5,764 nucleotides of DNA. Source: JBGOTP01 sp041476545. Lineage in GTDB: Bacteria; Acidobacteriota; Vicinamibacteria; Vicinamibacterales; CAVVIG01. The stretch covers positions 1 through 5,764 of the forward strand of contig JBGOTP010000325.1 of NCBI GenBank assembly GCA_041476545.1. Direction: 5' to 3'. Positions within the stretch are counted from its first letter, which is position 1. Every line of letters begins with the position of its first letter. The notes below the pieces were generated by a model. It ran no database searches. It saw nothing but the letters and a program-made list of their open reading frames with translations, and was not told where the DNA came from. This document shows positions 1 to 5,743 of the stretch, piece after piece. Made by a program: the position numbers and the translations under genes.

Positions 1-1142
1 CCGGAACGCTTCGCCAGATCGAGGAAGAGCGCGACGTCGAGGACGATCGGCGCAGCGAGAATGCTGTCGCGACAGAGGAAGTTGATCTTGAGCTGCATGG
101 GGTAGCCCAGCCAGCCCACGAGATCGATATTGTCCCATCCTTCCTTATTGTCGCCGCGGGGGGGATAGTAGTTGATGCGCACGACGTGGCAGAGATCCTG
201 GTACAAGTCCGGATACAGCTGCGGCTGCAGGATGTAGTCGAGGACGGATTTCTTGCTCTCTTCCTTCGTCTTGAACGATTCAGGATCGTCCAGCACTTCC
301 CCGTCGCGGTTGCCGAGGATATTCGTGGAATACCAGCCAGCGACGCCAAGCAGGCGGGCCTTCAGCCCCGGAGCGATGATGGTCTTGATCAACGTTTGCC
401 CGGTCTTCAGATCCTTGCCGCAGAGCGGCGAGCCCGTCTTCGCGGCGAGCGCGACGAGCGCCGGCACGTCCGCGGTCAGATTGGGCGCGGCATTCGCGTA
501 GGGAATCCCCTCTCGGATCGCGGCATACGCGTAGACCATGCTCGACGGAATCGCAGGGTCGTTTTCCTCCAGCGCGCGCACGAAATTTTCCATCGTGGCG
601 TGCGCCGGCGTCTCCGTCATGTAGACCTCGGTGCTGCCGCACCAGACCATGACCAGGCGATCGAGGCCGTTGTCGGCCTTGAACTTCCGGATGTCGGCGA
701 TGACCTGCTCGGCCAGGTCCATCTTGTTCTTGCCCTTCTTGACGTTTGGGCCATCGAGCCGCTTGACGTACCGCTGATCGAAGACCGCCGACATCGGCTT
801 GATGCTCTCCAGTTCGGGCCGCAGCTGCTCGAGCAGGGCCGGCTCGAGCACGCCGGCCGTCTTCGCGGCCGCGTAGCAGTCGTCGTCGAAAATATCCCAG
901 CCTCCAAACACAAGATCGTCGAGTCCCGCGAGCGGCACGACCTCGTTGATTCTCGGCGAGCGTCCTTCCGTCCGCTTGCCCAGACGGATGGTGCCCATCT
1001 GCGTGAGCGACCCAATGGGCTTCGCGAGTCCTCTCCGAATGGCGAGCACGCCGGCAATGGTTGTGGTGCTGACGGCGCCAAGGCCGACGAGCAGGACGCC
1101 GAGCCTTCCACGCGCAGGAGCGATTTGAACTGGTGTAGACAT
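1..1142 (-). CDS. ino1: myo-inositol-1-phosphate synthase (partial, C-terminus beyond window edge)
   Basis: This enzyme converts D-glucose 6-phosphate to 1D-myo-inositol 3-phosphate using tightly bound NAD+, the first committed step to inositol and inositol phospholipids; it is cytosolic. I read 380 codons from ATG 1140-1142 to the window edge. The Rossmann motif GLGAVSTT is at residues 20-27, FGGWDI at 79-84, and VWCGSTEVY at 166-174 (the LWTANTERY-like strand). KDLKTGQT is at 243-250, and YSTNILGNRDG at 271-281 is the counterpart of SYNHLGNNDG. GDNKEGWD at 330-337 is followed by DSILAAPIVLD at 359-369. Lysines 246, 253, 297/298 and 333 fall where the family keeps its catalytic lysines; I judge this by motif, not alignment. 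Compared with family members of roughly 430 residues or more, only the last part is missing. The gene diverges from the methyltransferase. No Shine-Dalgarno precedes the ATG; an in-frame TTG at 1149-1151 is a less likely start. Confidence 0.95.
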   Translation of the reverse strand, partial: MSTPVQIAPARGRLGVLLVGLGAVSTTTIAGVLAIRRGLAKPIGSLTQMGTIRLGKRTEGRSPRINEVVPLAGLDDLVFGGWDIFDDDCYAAAKTAGVLEPALLEQLRPELESIKPMSAVFDQRYVKRLDGPNVKKGKNKMDLAEQVIADIRKFKADNGLDRLVMVWCGSTEVYMTETPAHATMENFVRALEENDPAIPSSMVYAYAAIREGIPYANAAPNLTADVPALVALAAKTGSPLCGKDLKTGQTLIKTIIAPGLKARLLGVAGWYSTNILGNRDGEVLDDPESFKTKEESKKSVLDYILQPQLYPDLYQDLCHVVRINYYPPRGDNKEGWDNIDLVGWLGYPMQLKINFLCRDSILAAPIVLDVALFLDLAKRS

Positions 1143-1151
1143 CGGGAACAA

Positions 1152-1181
1152 ACTATATAGCTTTCAGCTCTCGGCTGTCAG
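1152..1181 (-). promoter_or_regulatory. sigma70-like promoter for the inositol phosphate synthase gene
   Basis: Reading the minus strand, CTGACA (1181-1176, five of six matches to TTGACA) is followed after 18 bases by TATAGT (1157-1152, five of six matches to TATAAT). An overlapping TATATA at 1159-1154 gives a 16-base spacer. The -10 box ends nine bases before the ATG, so transcription would start about three bases upstream of the start codon or very near it. This fits the absence of a Shine-Dalgarno sequence. The -35 box is part of the heptamer repeat tract. The call rests on consensus matching only. Confidence 0.45.
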
Positions 1182-1184
1182 CTG
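1164..1184. repeat. degenerate tandem heptamer, copy 1
   Basis: Three consecutive 7-base units, TCAGCTC, TCGGCTG and TCAGCTG, lie in the gap between the divergent inositol synthase and methyltransferase genes. They share an exact 8-base core, CAGCTCTC, with the second tract at 1827-1848. The tract supplies the -35 box of the predicted leftward promoter. It is too short and isolated to be called a CRISPR or a mobile element. Confidence 0.45.
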
Positions 1185-1242
1185 TCCGCACCGAGGGCGC
1201 CCGCTGACCCCCCGCAGCGTGTACTGTAAGCTGACGGCCAGC

Positions 1243-1818
1243 ATGTTCAGTGTCTTCGGCCGGCGCGATCACTCGTCCTTCAAACTCGTCGCGGGAATGG
1301 TCGGCGTCAAAATGGGCGATCGAGTCGTGCAGATCGGTTGCGCGAATGGCGGGCGTCTGGCAGCGGTCGCGGCAAACGTCGGACTGTCCGGCCGCGCCGT
1401 CGCCATCGCGCCCGACGATGCCTCGGCGGCGCGGGCGCGAAAAGGAGCCGCGCAGGCAGGCGTCCTCATCGAGGTCGAAACCGCGCCGCCCACGCGTCTG
1501 CCTCTGGATGACGGGGTCTTCGATGTCGCGATCGTCGATGATACCGGCGGCCTGTTTGCCGTCATGCGAGCCGAAGATCGTGTGGCTGCCGTTCGTGAAT
1601 TGCTGCGCATCCTGCGTCCGGGCGGGCGGGTGATGGTGCTCGCGGCGGCGGCGCGTGGTGGAATCGGCGCGCTCGTCGCAATCGTAACAGGGGCGCGGAG
1701 CGGTCCGCCTTTCGACCCGACACCGTCACTCCGGGCGGACGGATTCGGCGCGGTGCGTAGGCTCGCCGAACGTGAAGGCCTCGTGTTCGTCGAAGCGCTT
1801 AAGCCGAGGGTGACATAG
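1243..1818 (+). CDS. class I SAM-dependent methyltransferase, substrate unknown
   Basis: This is a 191-residue protein with a Rossmann-like methyltransferase core. Motif I is VVQIGCANGG (residues 28-37), the second acidic loop is AIAPDD (54-59), LPLDDGVFDVAIVDD (86-100) forms the strand 4 region, and LRILRPGGRVMV (121-132) is the LxxLxPGGxxxV element typical of UbiE/COQ5-like enzymes. Motif I is atypical: glutamine replaces the usual acidic residue before the glycines and alanine replaces the second glycine. The protein is short, and I see no signal peptide or clear membrane segment. ATG 1243 is chosen because it opens directly into the conserved-looking MFSVFGRR start; GTG 1219 in the same frame would add eight residues. 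Neither has a strong ribosome binding site. The gene converges on the dehydrogenase with a 25-base gap. The general class is fairly sure; the substrate is not predictable. Confidence 0.8.
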   Translation: MFSVFGRRDHSSFKLVAGMVGVKMGDRVVQIGCANGGRLAAVAANVGLSGRAVAIAPDDASAARARKGAAQAGVLIEVETAPPTRLPLDDGVFDVAIVDDTGGLFAVMRAEDRVAAVRELLRILRPGGRVMVLAAAARGGIGALVAIVTGARSGPPFDPTPSLRADGFGAVRRLAEREGLVFVEALKPRVT

Positions 1819-1826
1819 GGGCAACT

Positions 1827-1848
1827 GCAGCTCTCAGCCCTGATCAGC
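1827..1848. repeat. degenerate heptamer repeat, copy 2
   Basis: The stretch holds GCAGCTC and TCAGCCC, then TGA and TCAGC, in the 25-base gap between the convergent methyltransferase and dehydrogenase genes, running over the dehydrogenase stop codon. It matches copy 1 through CAGCTCTC and, after a two-base insertion, again through TCAGC. A weak GGGC/GCCC stem with a 14-base loop spans it, too poor to call a terminator and lacking a U tract. Confidence 0.4.
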
Positions 1849-2611
1849 GTAAGCAAGTGAGGTGTCGGCCGCCGTCAATCGGAATCGTCTCCCCCGTCAT
1901 CCACGCCGCGCCATCGGAGGCAAGATACAGAATCAACGAGGCGACTTCCTCGGGCTGGCCCGGCCGGCCGAGGGGGTGGGTTTCCTTCGACCGCTCGAGG
2001 AACGCCGCGTACCGACCGTCGTCCATGCCGGATCGCCGATGCAGATTGGTCACGGTCACGCCCGGGTTGACGGCGTTGACCCGCACGCCATGGGGCGCCA
2101 TTTCCAGAGCCGCGCAGCGCGTCAGCTGATCGACACCGGCCTTGCTGACGCAATACGCCAGCACTCCCGCAAAGGAACGAAGGCCGTTGACACTCGACAC
2201 GTTGACCACGGATCCCTTGCGCCGGGCGAGGTACGGGGCCGCCGCGCGCATCAGCCGGAACGGGGCGCGGAGGTTCACGGCCATCATCTGATCCCACGCC
2301 TCATCGTCGGTGGTTTCAACCGTGCCGGCGCCGACGATACCCGCGGCGTTCACGAGCACGTCGATGCCTCCAAACGCTTCCACCGCGCCCCGGACGATAC
2401 GTTCCGGAGCATCGGCCGCAGTGACGTCGACCGCCACCGACACGGGACACCGGTCGTTGGTCGTCAGGGCCCGGCCGATGTCGGCGAGTGCGGGCTCGTC
2501 CCGTCCAACGACGACGAGATCCGCGCCCCGGCGCGCAAAGGCGCGGGCGGTCTCGCGGCCAATCCCGCTCGAGGCCCCGGTGATGACAGCAACTTTTCCG
2601 GTGAAAGACAT
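1844..2611 (-). CDS. SDR-family NAD(P)-dependent oxidoreductase
   Basis: This is a classical short-chain dehydrogenase/reductase of 255 residues, the usual family length, and complete. The cofactor motif TGASSGIG is at residues 11-18, the adenine-contacting DV at 62-63, and NAAG at 88-91. The catalytic tetrad is Asn113, Ser140, Tyr153 and Lys157 (YCVSK), followed by NPGVTVT and a C-terminal IPIDGG. Strand 2 ends in VVVGRD with Arg37 rather than an acidic residue, which favours NADP(H) over NAD(H); this is inference. The fold resembles FabG-type 3-oxoacyl reductases and sugar or polyol dehydrogenases. Without fab genes or another pathway next door I do not choose between them. ATG 2611 starts the protein three residues before the conserved GKVAVITG strand; no convincing Shine-Dalgarno is present. 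It diverges from the VWA gene. Confidence 0.93.
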   Translation of the reverse strand: MSFTGKVAVITGASSGIGRETARAFARRGADLVVVGRDEPALADIGRALTTNDRCPVSVAVDVTAADAPERIVRGAVEAFGGIDVLVNAAGIVGAGTVETTDDEAWDQMMAVNLRAPFRLMRAAAPYLARRKGSVVNVSSVNGLRSFAGVLAYCVSKAGVDQLTRCAALEMAPHGVRVNAVNPGVTVTNLHRRSGMDDGRYAAFLERSKETHPLGRPGQPEEVASLILYLASDGAAWMTGETIPIDGGRHLTCLR

Positions 2612-2757
2612 GGCGCCAAGTCTAGCAGACCCGAAATGGGGACAGCTGTCACGGCCAGAGCACAGCCCGTCTCGCTCCCTGAGCGAAACCCCGTGGAAAG
2701 CCTCGCCTTTGGCCCCATGGCGACGGCAAGCCTTTTGCCTCTGGCGTCACGTTCCTC
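2612..2757. other. divergent intergenic region with possible RNA hairpins and a palindrome
   Basis: This 146-base gap separates the leftward dehydrogenase from the rightward VWA operon and should hold promoters for both, but I could not find a convincing -35/-10 pair. On the plus strand it contains the perfect palindrome GACAGCTGTC (2641-2650) and a hairpin TCGCTC-CCT-GAGCGA (2672-2686). A stem TCGCC/GGCGA (2703-2707 with 2719-2723) is extendable by GCC/GGC around a one-base bulge. A hairpin GGCAA/TTGCC (2725-2729 with 2735-2739) also uses bases 2725-2727, so it excludes the extended form of that stem. An outer pairing CCAGAG/CTCTGG (2655-2660 with 2739-2744) could close the region. No known riboswitch consensus was matched. 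Confidence 0.3.
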
Positions 2758-3855
2758 ATGTCCTTGAGTCCAGCCTGCAGGTTGTCGGCGGCCTTGGCGC
2801 TCGCGGCCGTCGTGTCGCTGCAAGCGCAGCAGCGACCAGCCAGGCCTCAGCCGGATCAACACGACGGCTTCACGTTCAAGAGCGGCGTGGAACTCATCAA
2901 CGTCACGGCGACCGTCACGGATGCGAACGGCCGTTTTGTCTCGGGCCTCAACAAGGACGACTTCCACGTCTACGAAGACAACGTGTTGCAGACCGTGACG
3001 CATTTCGGCGCCGATCGAGTGCCGGTGAGCCTGGGCATCGTGCTCGACACGAGTGCAAGCATGGAGGGCGAGAAGATTCGCGCGGCGCGAACCGCCCTGG
3101 AGCAGTTCCTGGATGAACTTTCCGATCCGCAAGACGAATTCTTCCTCTACCAGTTCGGTGAGCATCCGATTCTCCTGCAGGGCTGGACAACCGACCGGCA
3201 TGCCGTGTCGCGTGCCCTGTCGCACATTGCCCCCGATGGGGGCACGGCCATGTACGACGCGGTGGCGCAGGCGGTGCCGCTCGCGGCGACCGGCCGGAAT
3301 TCCAAGAGGGCGCTCGTCGTGATCTCGGACGGGAACGACACGTCCAGCGACATCAAGGCCGACGATCTCCGACAACTCGTGCGCGAAACAGAGGTGCTCG
3401 TGTACGCCGTGGGCATCGACGGCGAGCACGAACCGGCGACCGTCATGCCGACTCCCCAACGGCCGCAGCCCCGGGCCCCAGGATTTCCTCTTCCCACGCC
3501 GCAACCGTTCCCGCGCGGCCCCGGCGGGCGGCTGCGATCGTCGCAGTGGCAGTGGACGCTTCCCAAGCGTCCGCAAGCGCCCGTCGGCCGGGTCAGCCGA
3601 AGCGGGAGTCGCGACCGGGTCAACATCACCGCGCTGCGCGCCATGACCGACGACAGCGGTGGGCGAACGGCCATCATCTACGATCCTCGAGATCTCAATC
3701 AGGAGACCTTCAATATCGCCGACGAGTTGAGCAGGCAGTACTACCTGGGCTATCCCGCAAGCGGAAAGAAGGATGGCCGCTGGCACGCCATCCGGGTGGA
3801 AGTAGGCAGGGGGAACTTCCGGGTTCGGGCGCGGCGCGGATACGTCGCAAGCTAG
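2758..3855 (+). CDS. secreted VWA-domain protein, VWFA-related acidobacterial family
   Basis: This is a 365-residue exported protein of unknown ligand. Residues 1-23 look like a Sec signal peptide: Arg8, then an Ala/Leu/Val core, with probable cleavage near Leu-Gln-Ala23. Residues 43-85 form the beta-rich N-terminal module seen before VWA domains in this family (VTDANGRFVSGLNKDDFHVYED). The VWA domain follows, with a complete metal-ion-dependent adhesion site: DTSAS (97-101), Thr163 in GGTAMYD, and Asp191 in ISDGND. Residues 226-285 are a low-complexity proline-rich insert (15 prolines in residues 226-275) before the last VWA part. The C-terminus, with ADELSRQYYLGY (321-332) and RVRARRGYV (355-363), is characteristic of the acidobacterial VWFA-related family. 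ATG 2758 is the only ATG or GTG in frame after the upstream stop at 2680-2682; no Shine-Dalgarno is seen. It heads the metal-transport operon. Confidence 0.9.
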   Translation: MSLSPACRLSAALALAAVVSLQAQQRPARPQPDQHDGFTFKSGVELINVTATVTDANGRFVSGLNKDDFHVYEDNVLQTVTHFGADRVPVSLGIVLDTSASMEGEKIRAARTALEQFLDELSDPQDEFFLYQFGEHPILLQGWTTDRHAVSRALSHIAPDGGTAMYDAVAQAVPLAATGRNSKRALVVISDGNDTSSDIKADDLRQLVRETEVLVYAVGIDGEHEPATVMPTPQRPQPRAPGFPLPTPQPFPRGPGGRLRSSQWQWTLPKRPQAPVGRVSRSGSRDRVNITALRAMTDDSGGRTAIIYDPRDLNQETFNIADELSRQYYLGYPASGKKDGRWHAIRVEVGRGNFRVRARRGYVAS

Positions 3856-3863
3856 AATACGGC

Positions 3864-4607
3864 GTGCCTCTTCTCGCGACCGCCCTCGGACTCAGTCTCC
3901 TGGGCAGCGGCGGCGGTCTGCTCGTCGCGTCTTCCCTGTTGCTCTTCAACGACACGCTACGCGGCCGCATCGTCCCGTGGCTCGTCAGCTACGCGGTCGG
4001 TGCTCTGCTTGGTGTATCGCTGCTCGCCCTTCTGCCAGAGGCCCTCGACACCCTGGCGCCCGTGCAGGTGTTCGGCACGTTACTCGCCGGTATCCTCGCG
4101 TTCTTCATGCTCGAAAAACTCGTACTGCTGCGGCATTGTCACACCGACGAGTGCCAGATCCATGCAGCCGCACCGCTCGTGATTTTCGGCGACGCGTTTC
4201 ACAATTTCCTCGACGGCGCGCTCGTGTGCACGGCCGTCCTCACGTCGGTCCCGTTAGGCATCAGCACGGCCATCGCCGTCGCGGCCCACGAAATTCCGCA
4301 GGAGATTGGGGATGTCGCCATTCTTCTGCACGCCGGCTACAGCCGGAAGCGTGCGCTCGTACTGAACCTCGCGTCTGGCGCCTCGGGAATCGCGGGCGCG
4401 CTCGTCGCGTACACCGCTGTCGGAGTCGTGCCCGGTATCCGGCCTTACGTCCTCGCCTTTTCGGCGGCGAGCCTGATGTACATCGCCATGTCGGACCTGA
4501 TTCCCGACTTGCACCGTGGTCAACGCGACAGGCACGGCATCCGGCAGGTCACTCTCATCGCGGCCGGTGTGGCCACGATTGTCGTCTGCGAAAGGCTCGT
4601 CGGATGA
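3864..4607 (+). CDS. ZIP-family divalent metal transporter
   Basis: This is an inner-membrane permease of 247 residues, normal for bacterial ZIP proteins, expected to move Zn2+, Fe2+ or Mn2+ toward the cytosol. It shows several hydrophobic segments, roughly 3-28, 37-57, 69-89, 105-126, 131-152, 165-188 and 193-210, with a last one near 229-243. The metal site is well preserved: HNFLDG (His113, Asn114, Asp117) in the fourth helix and HEIPQEIGD (His142, Glu143, Glu147) in the fifth. The loop between helices three and four is short and carries His91, Cys92, His93, Cys97 and His100, a plausible metal-sensing loop. GTG 3864 is the only usual start after the VWA stop, eight bases downstream of it, and opens directly into the first helix. 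The frame stays open upstream but only inside the VWA gene. Which metal is moved cannot be told from sequence. Confidence 0.93.
   Translation: MPLLATALGLSLLGSGGGLLVASSLLLFNDTLRGRIVPWLVSYAVGALLGVSLLALLPEALDTLAPVQVFGTLLAGILAFFMLEKLVLLRHCHTDECQIHAAAPLVIFGDAFHNFLDGALVCTAVLTSVPLGISTAIAVAAHEIPQEIGDVAILLHAGYSRKRALVLNLASGASGIAGALVAYTAVGVVPGIRPYVLAFSAASLMYIAMSDLIPDLHRGQRDRHGIRQVTLIAAGVATIVVCERLVG
4591..4603 (+). promoter_or_regulatory. ribosome binding site deciding the Er-VIT1 start
   Basis: AAAGG at 4591-4595, inside the end of the ZIP gene, is followed by eight bases and then ATG 4604. The spacing favours the first of the two tandem ATG codons (4604 over 4607) and rejects the much longer reading that stays open up to 3977. 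It is the clearest Shine-Dalgarno-like sequence in the window. Confidence 0.55.
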
Positions 4608-5743
4608 TGGACAAGACCAATCTGGTCACAGTCGAGAAGATGTGGCGGCGCGAGGTGGAGGCCGCTACGACCTATCGCCACCTCGCTGCGCGCGAGACCG
4701 ATCAAAAGCGGAAGGAGATTCTCCTGCGGCTGGCCGACCAGGAGGATTCGCATGCGTCGCGGTGGGCCGAGCGTATTGCGCTCGCCACGGGCCGTCACCC
4801 GGATCGCGCGGAGGTCGAGCGCGGTCTCACCTGGTTCCAGCGCATCTCGGATCAGAGCGTCGTGCTCCACCGGCTGGAGCAGGAAGAAAACAGAGCCGAG
4901 GCCGAGTACGACCAGTTGCTGGCGCGGCTGACCGATCCGGCCGATCGCCAGATCGCGAAAGACGCCATGTTCGAGGAGCGCGACCATGCGGTGGTCTTGC
5001 GGACACTCGCGGGCGGCGCCGTGCAGACACCGCGGTCGGCGCTCGACGCGCTCTTGCGGCGCGAGCGCTGGCACGTGCGCGGTACCGGATGGATCGGGGA
5101 CGCCATCTACGGCGTCAATGACGGCCTCGGCGCGGTCTTCGGGATTGTCTCGGGCATGGCGGGGTACACGGGCGGCAGCCAGGTGGTACTCGCGGCCGGA
5201 CTGGCCGGCACACTGGCGAGCGCGCTCTCCATGGGGGCTGGTGCCTATCTGGCGTCGAAGTCCGAGCGCGAGGTCTACGAGTCCGAAGTGGCTCGCGAGC
5301 GGGCGGAGATCGAGGAGGACCCGCACGAGGAACTCCTCGAGTTGGAGCTGTTCTACCAGCTAAAGGGATTCTCGGCAGAGGAAGCGCGGTCGATGGCTGA
5401 GCGCATGCACAAGGAGCCGAGCCAGTTCCTGCGTGCACTCGTGCATGAGGAACTGGGGCTGTCGGAAGCGAGCTTCCCCAACCCGCTCCGGTCCACGATT
5501 TCGGCCACGGTTTCAACGGCCATCGGCGGTTTCATCCCGATTGTGCCGTTCTTCTTCACCGTGGGAATGCCGGCCGTGATCGCATCATTCATCATCAGCA
5601 CCCTCGCGCACTTCGCTGTTGGTGCCTCCAAGTCGCTCGTCACCACGCGCTCGTGGTGGGCCAGCGGAGCCGAAATGACCGTCGTCGGCATCGTCGAGGC
5701 GGCTGTCACCTACGGCGTCGGTCGCGCCTTCGCCGGCTTCTGA
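4604..5743 (+). CDS. ferritin-like/VIT1 fusion iron transporter (Er-VIT1, MbfA type)
   Basis: This 379-residue fusion has an N-terminal rubrerythrin/ferritin-like four-helix domain (about 10-137) followed by a VIT1/CCC1 transporter (about 160-379). Likely diiron ligands are Glu17 (seven residues before Tyr24), Glu47 and His50 (ExxH), one or more of Glu92-Glu99, and Glu125 and His128 (ExxH). The transporter starts with GWIGDAIYGVNDGL (162-175), whose Asp166 matches the conserved first-helix acid of VIT1. A second helix (194-217) contains SMGAGAYLAS. Residues 221-248, with 12 glutamates, begin the cytosolic metal-binding helices typical of VIT1. Three more hydrophobic segments follow, about 301-320, 323-342 and 357-376. 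Family members such as MbfA export iron and protect against iron and peroxide stress. The gene overlaps the ZIP stop by ATGA, so it should be translationally coupled. Manganese is an alternative substrate. Confidence 0.92.
   Translation: MMDKTNLVTVEKMWRREVEAATTYRHLAARETDQKRKEILLRLADQEDSHASRWAERIALATGRHPDRAEVERGLTWFQRISDQSVVLHRLEQEENRAEAEYDQLLARLTDPADRQIAKDAMFEERDHAVVLRTLAGGAVQTPRSALDALLRRERWHVRGTGWIGDAIYGVNDGLGAVFGIVSGMAGYTGGSQVVLAAGLAGTLASALSMGAGAYLASKSEREVYESEVARERAEIEEDPHEELLELELFYQLKGFSAEEARSMAERMHKEPSQFLRALVHEELGLSEASFPNPLRSTISATVSTAIGGFIPIVPFFFTVGMPAVIASFIISTLAHFAVGASKSLVTTRSWWASGAEMTVVGIVEAAVTYGVGRAFAGF

Noticed and set aside
186..1160. Long plus-strand open frame of 324 codons opposite the inositol synthase gene
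   Set aside because: Its product is Arg/Asp/Gly-rich with no domain, and it lies antisense to a gene with clear family motifs. Such frames are expected in GC-rich DNA.
1219..1242. GTG start for the methyltransferase
   Set aside because: The eight extra residues show no family similarity that I can see and there is no better ribosome binding site. ATG 1243 is preferred, though GTG cannot be excluded.
1819..1843. Bidirectional terminator between the convergent genes
   Set aside because: Only a four-base GGGC/GCCC stem with a 14-base loop and no U tract can be drawn.
2641..2757. Cyclic di-GMP (GEMM) or other known riboswitch
   Set aside because: GACGGCAAGCC at 2721-2732 loosely recalls the GEMM core, but the conserved tetraloop, receptor and flanking stem arrangement are not present. 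No other riboswitch consensus fits either.
1862..2767. Plus-strand open frame of 301 codons opposite the dehydrogenase gene
   Set aside because: It is an antisense reading of a complete classical SDR gene with no protein-family signal of its own.
2464..3786. Minus-strand open frame of 440 codons opposite the VWA gene and the 5' part of the dehydrogenase gene
   Set aside because: Low-complexity composition rich in Arg and His, no recognisable domain, and it overlaps two well-supported genes.
3546..3863. Upstream extension of the ZIP reading frame
   Set aside because: It overlaps the conserved C-terminus of the VWA protein in another frame and has no transporter features. GTG 3864 starts just before the first membrane helix.
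3977..4603. Upstream extension of the Er-VIT1 reading frame
   Set aside because: The extra 209 codons lie inside the ZIP gene in another frame and encode Arg-rich noise. A ribosome binding site precedes ATG 4604, where the ferritin-like domain begins.
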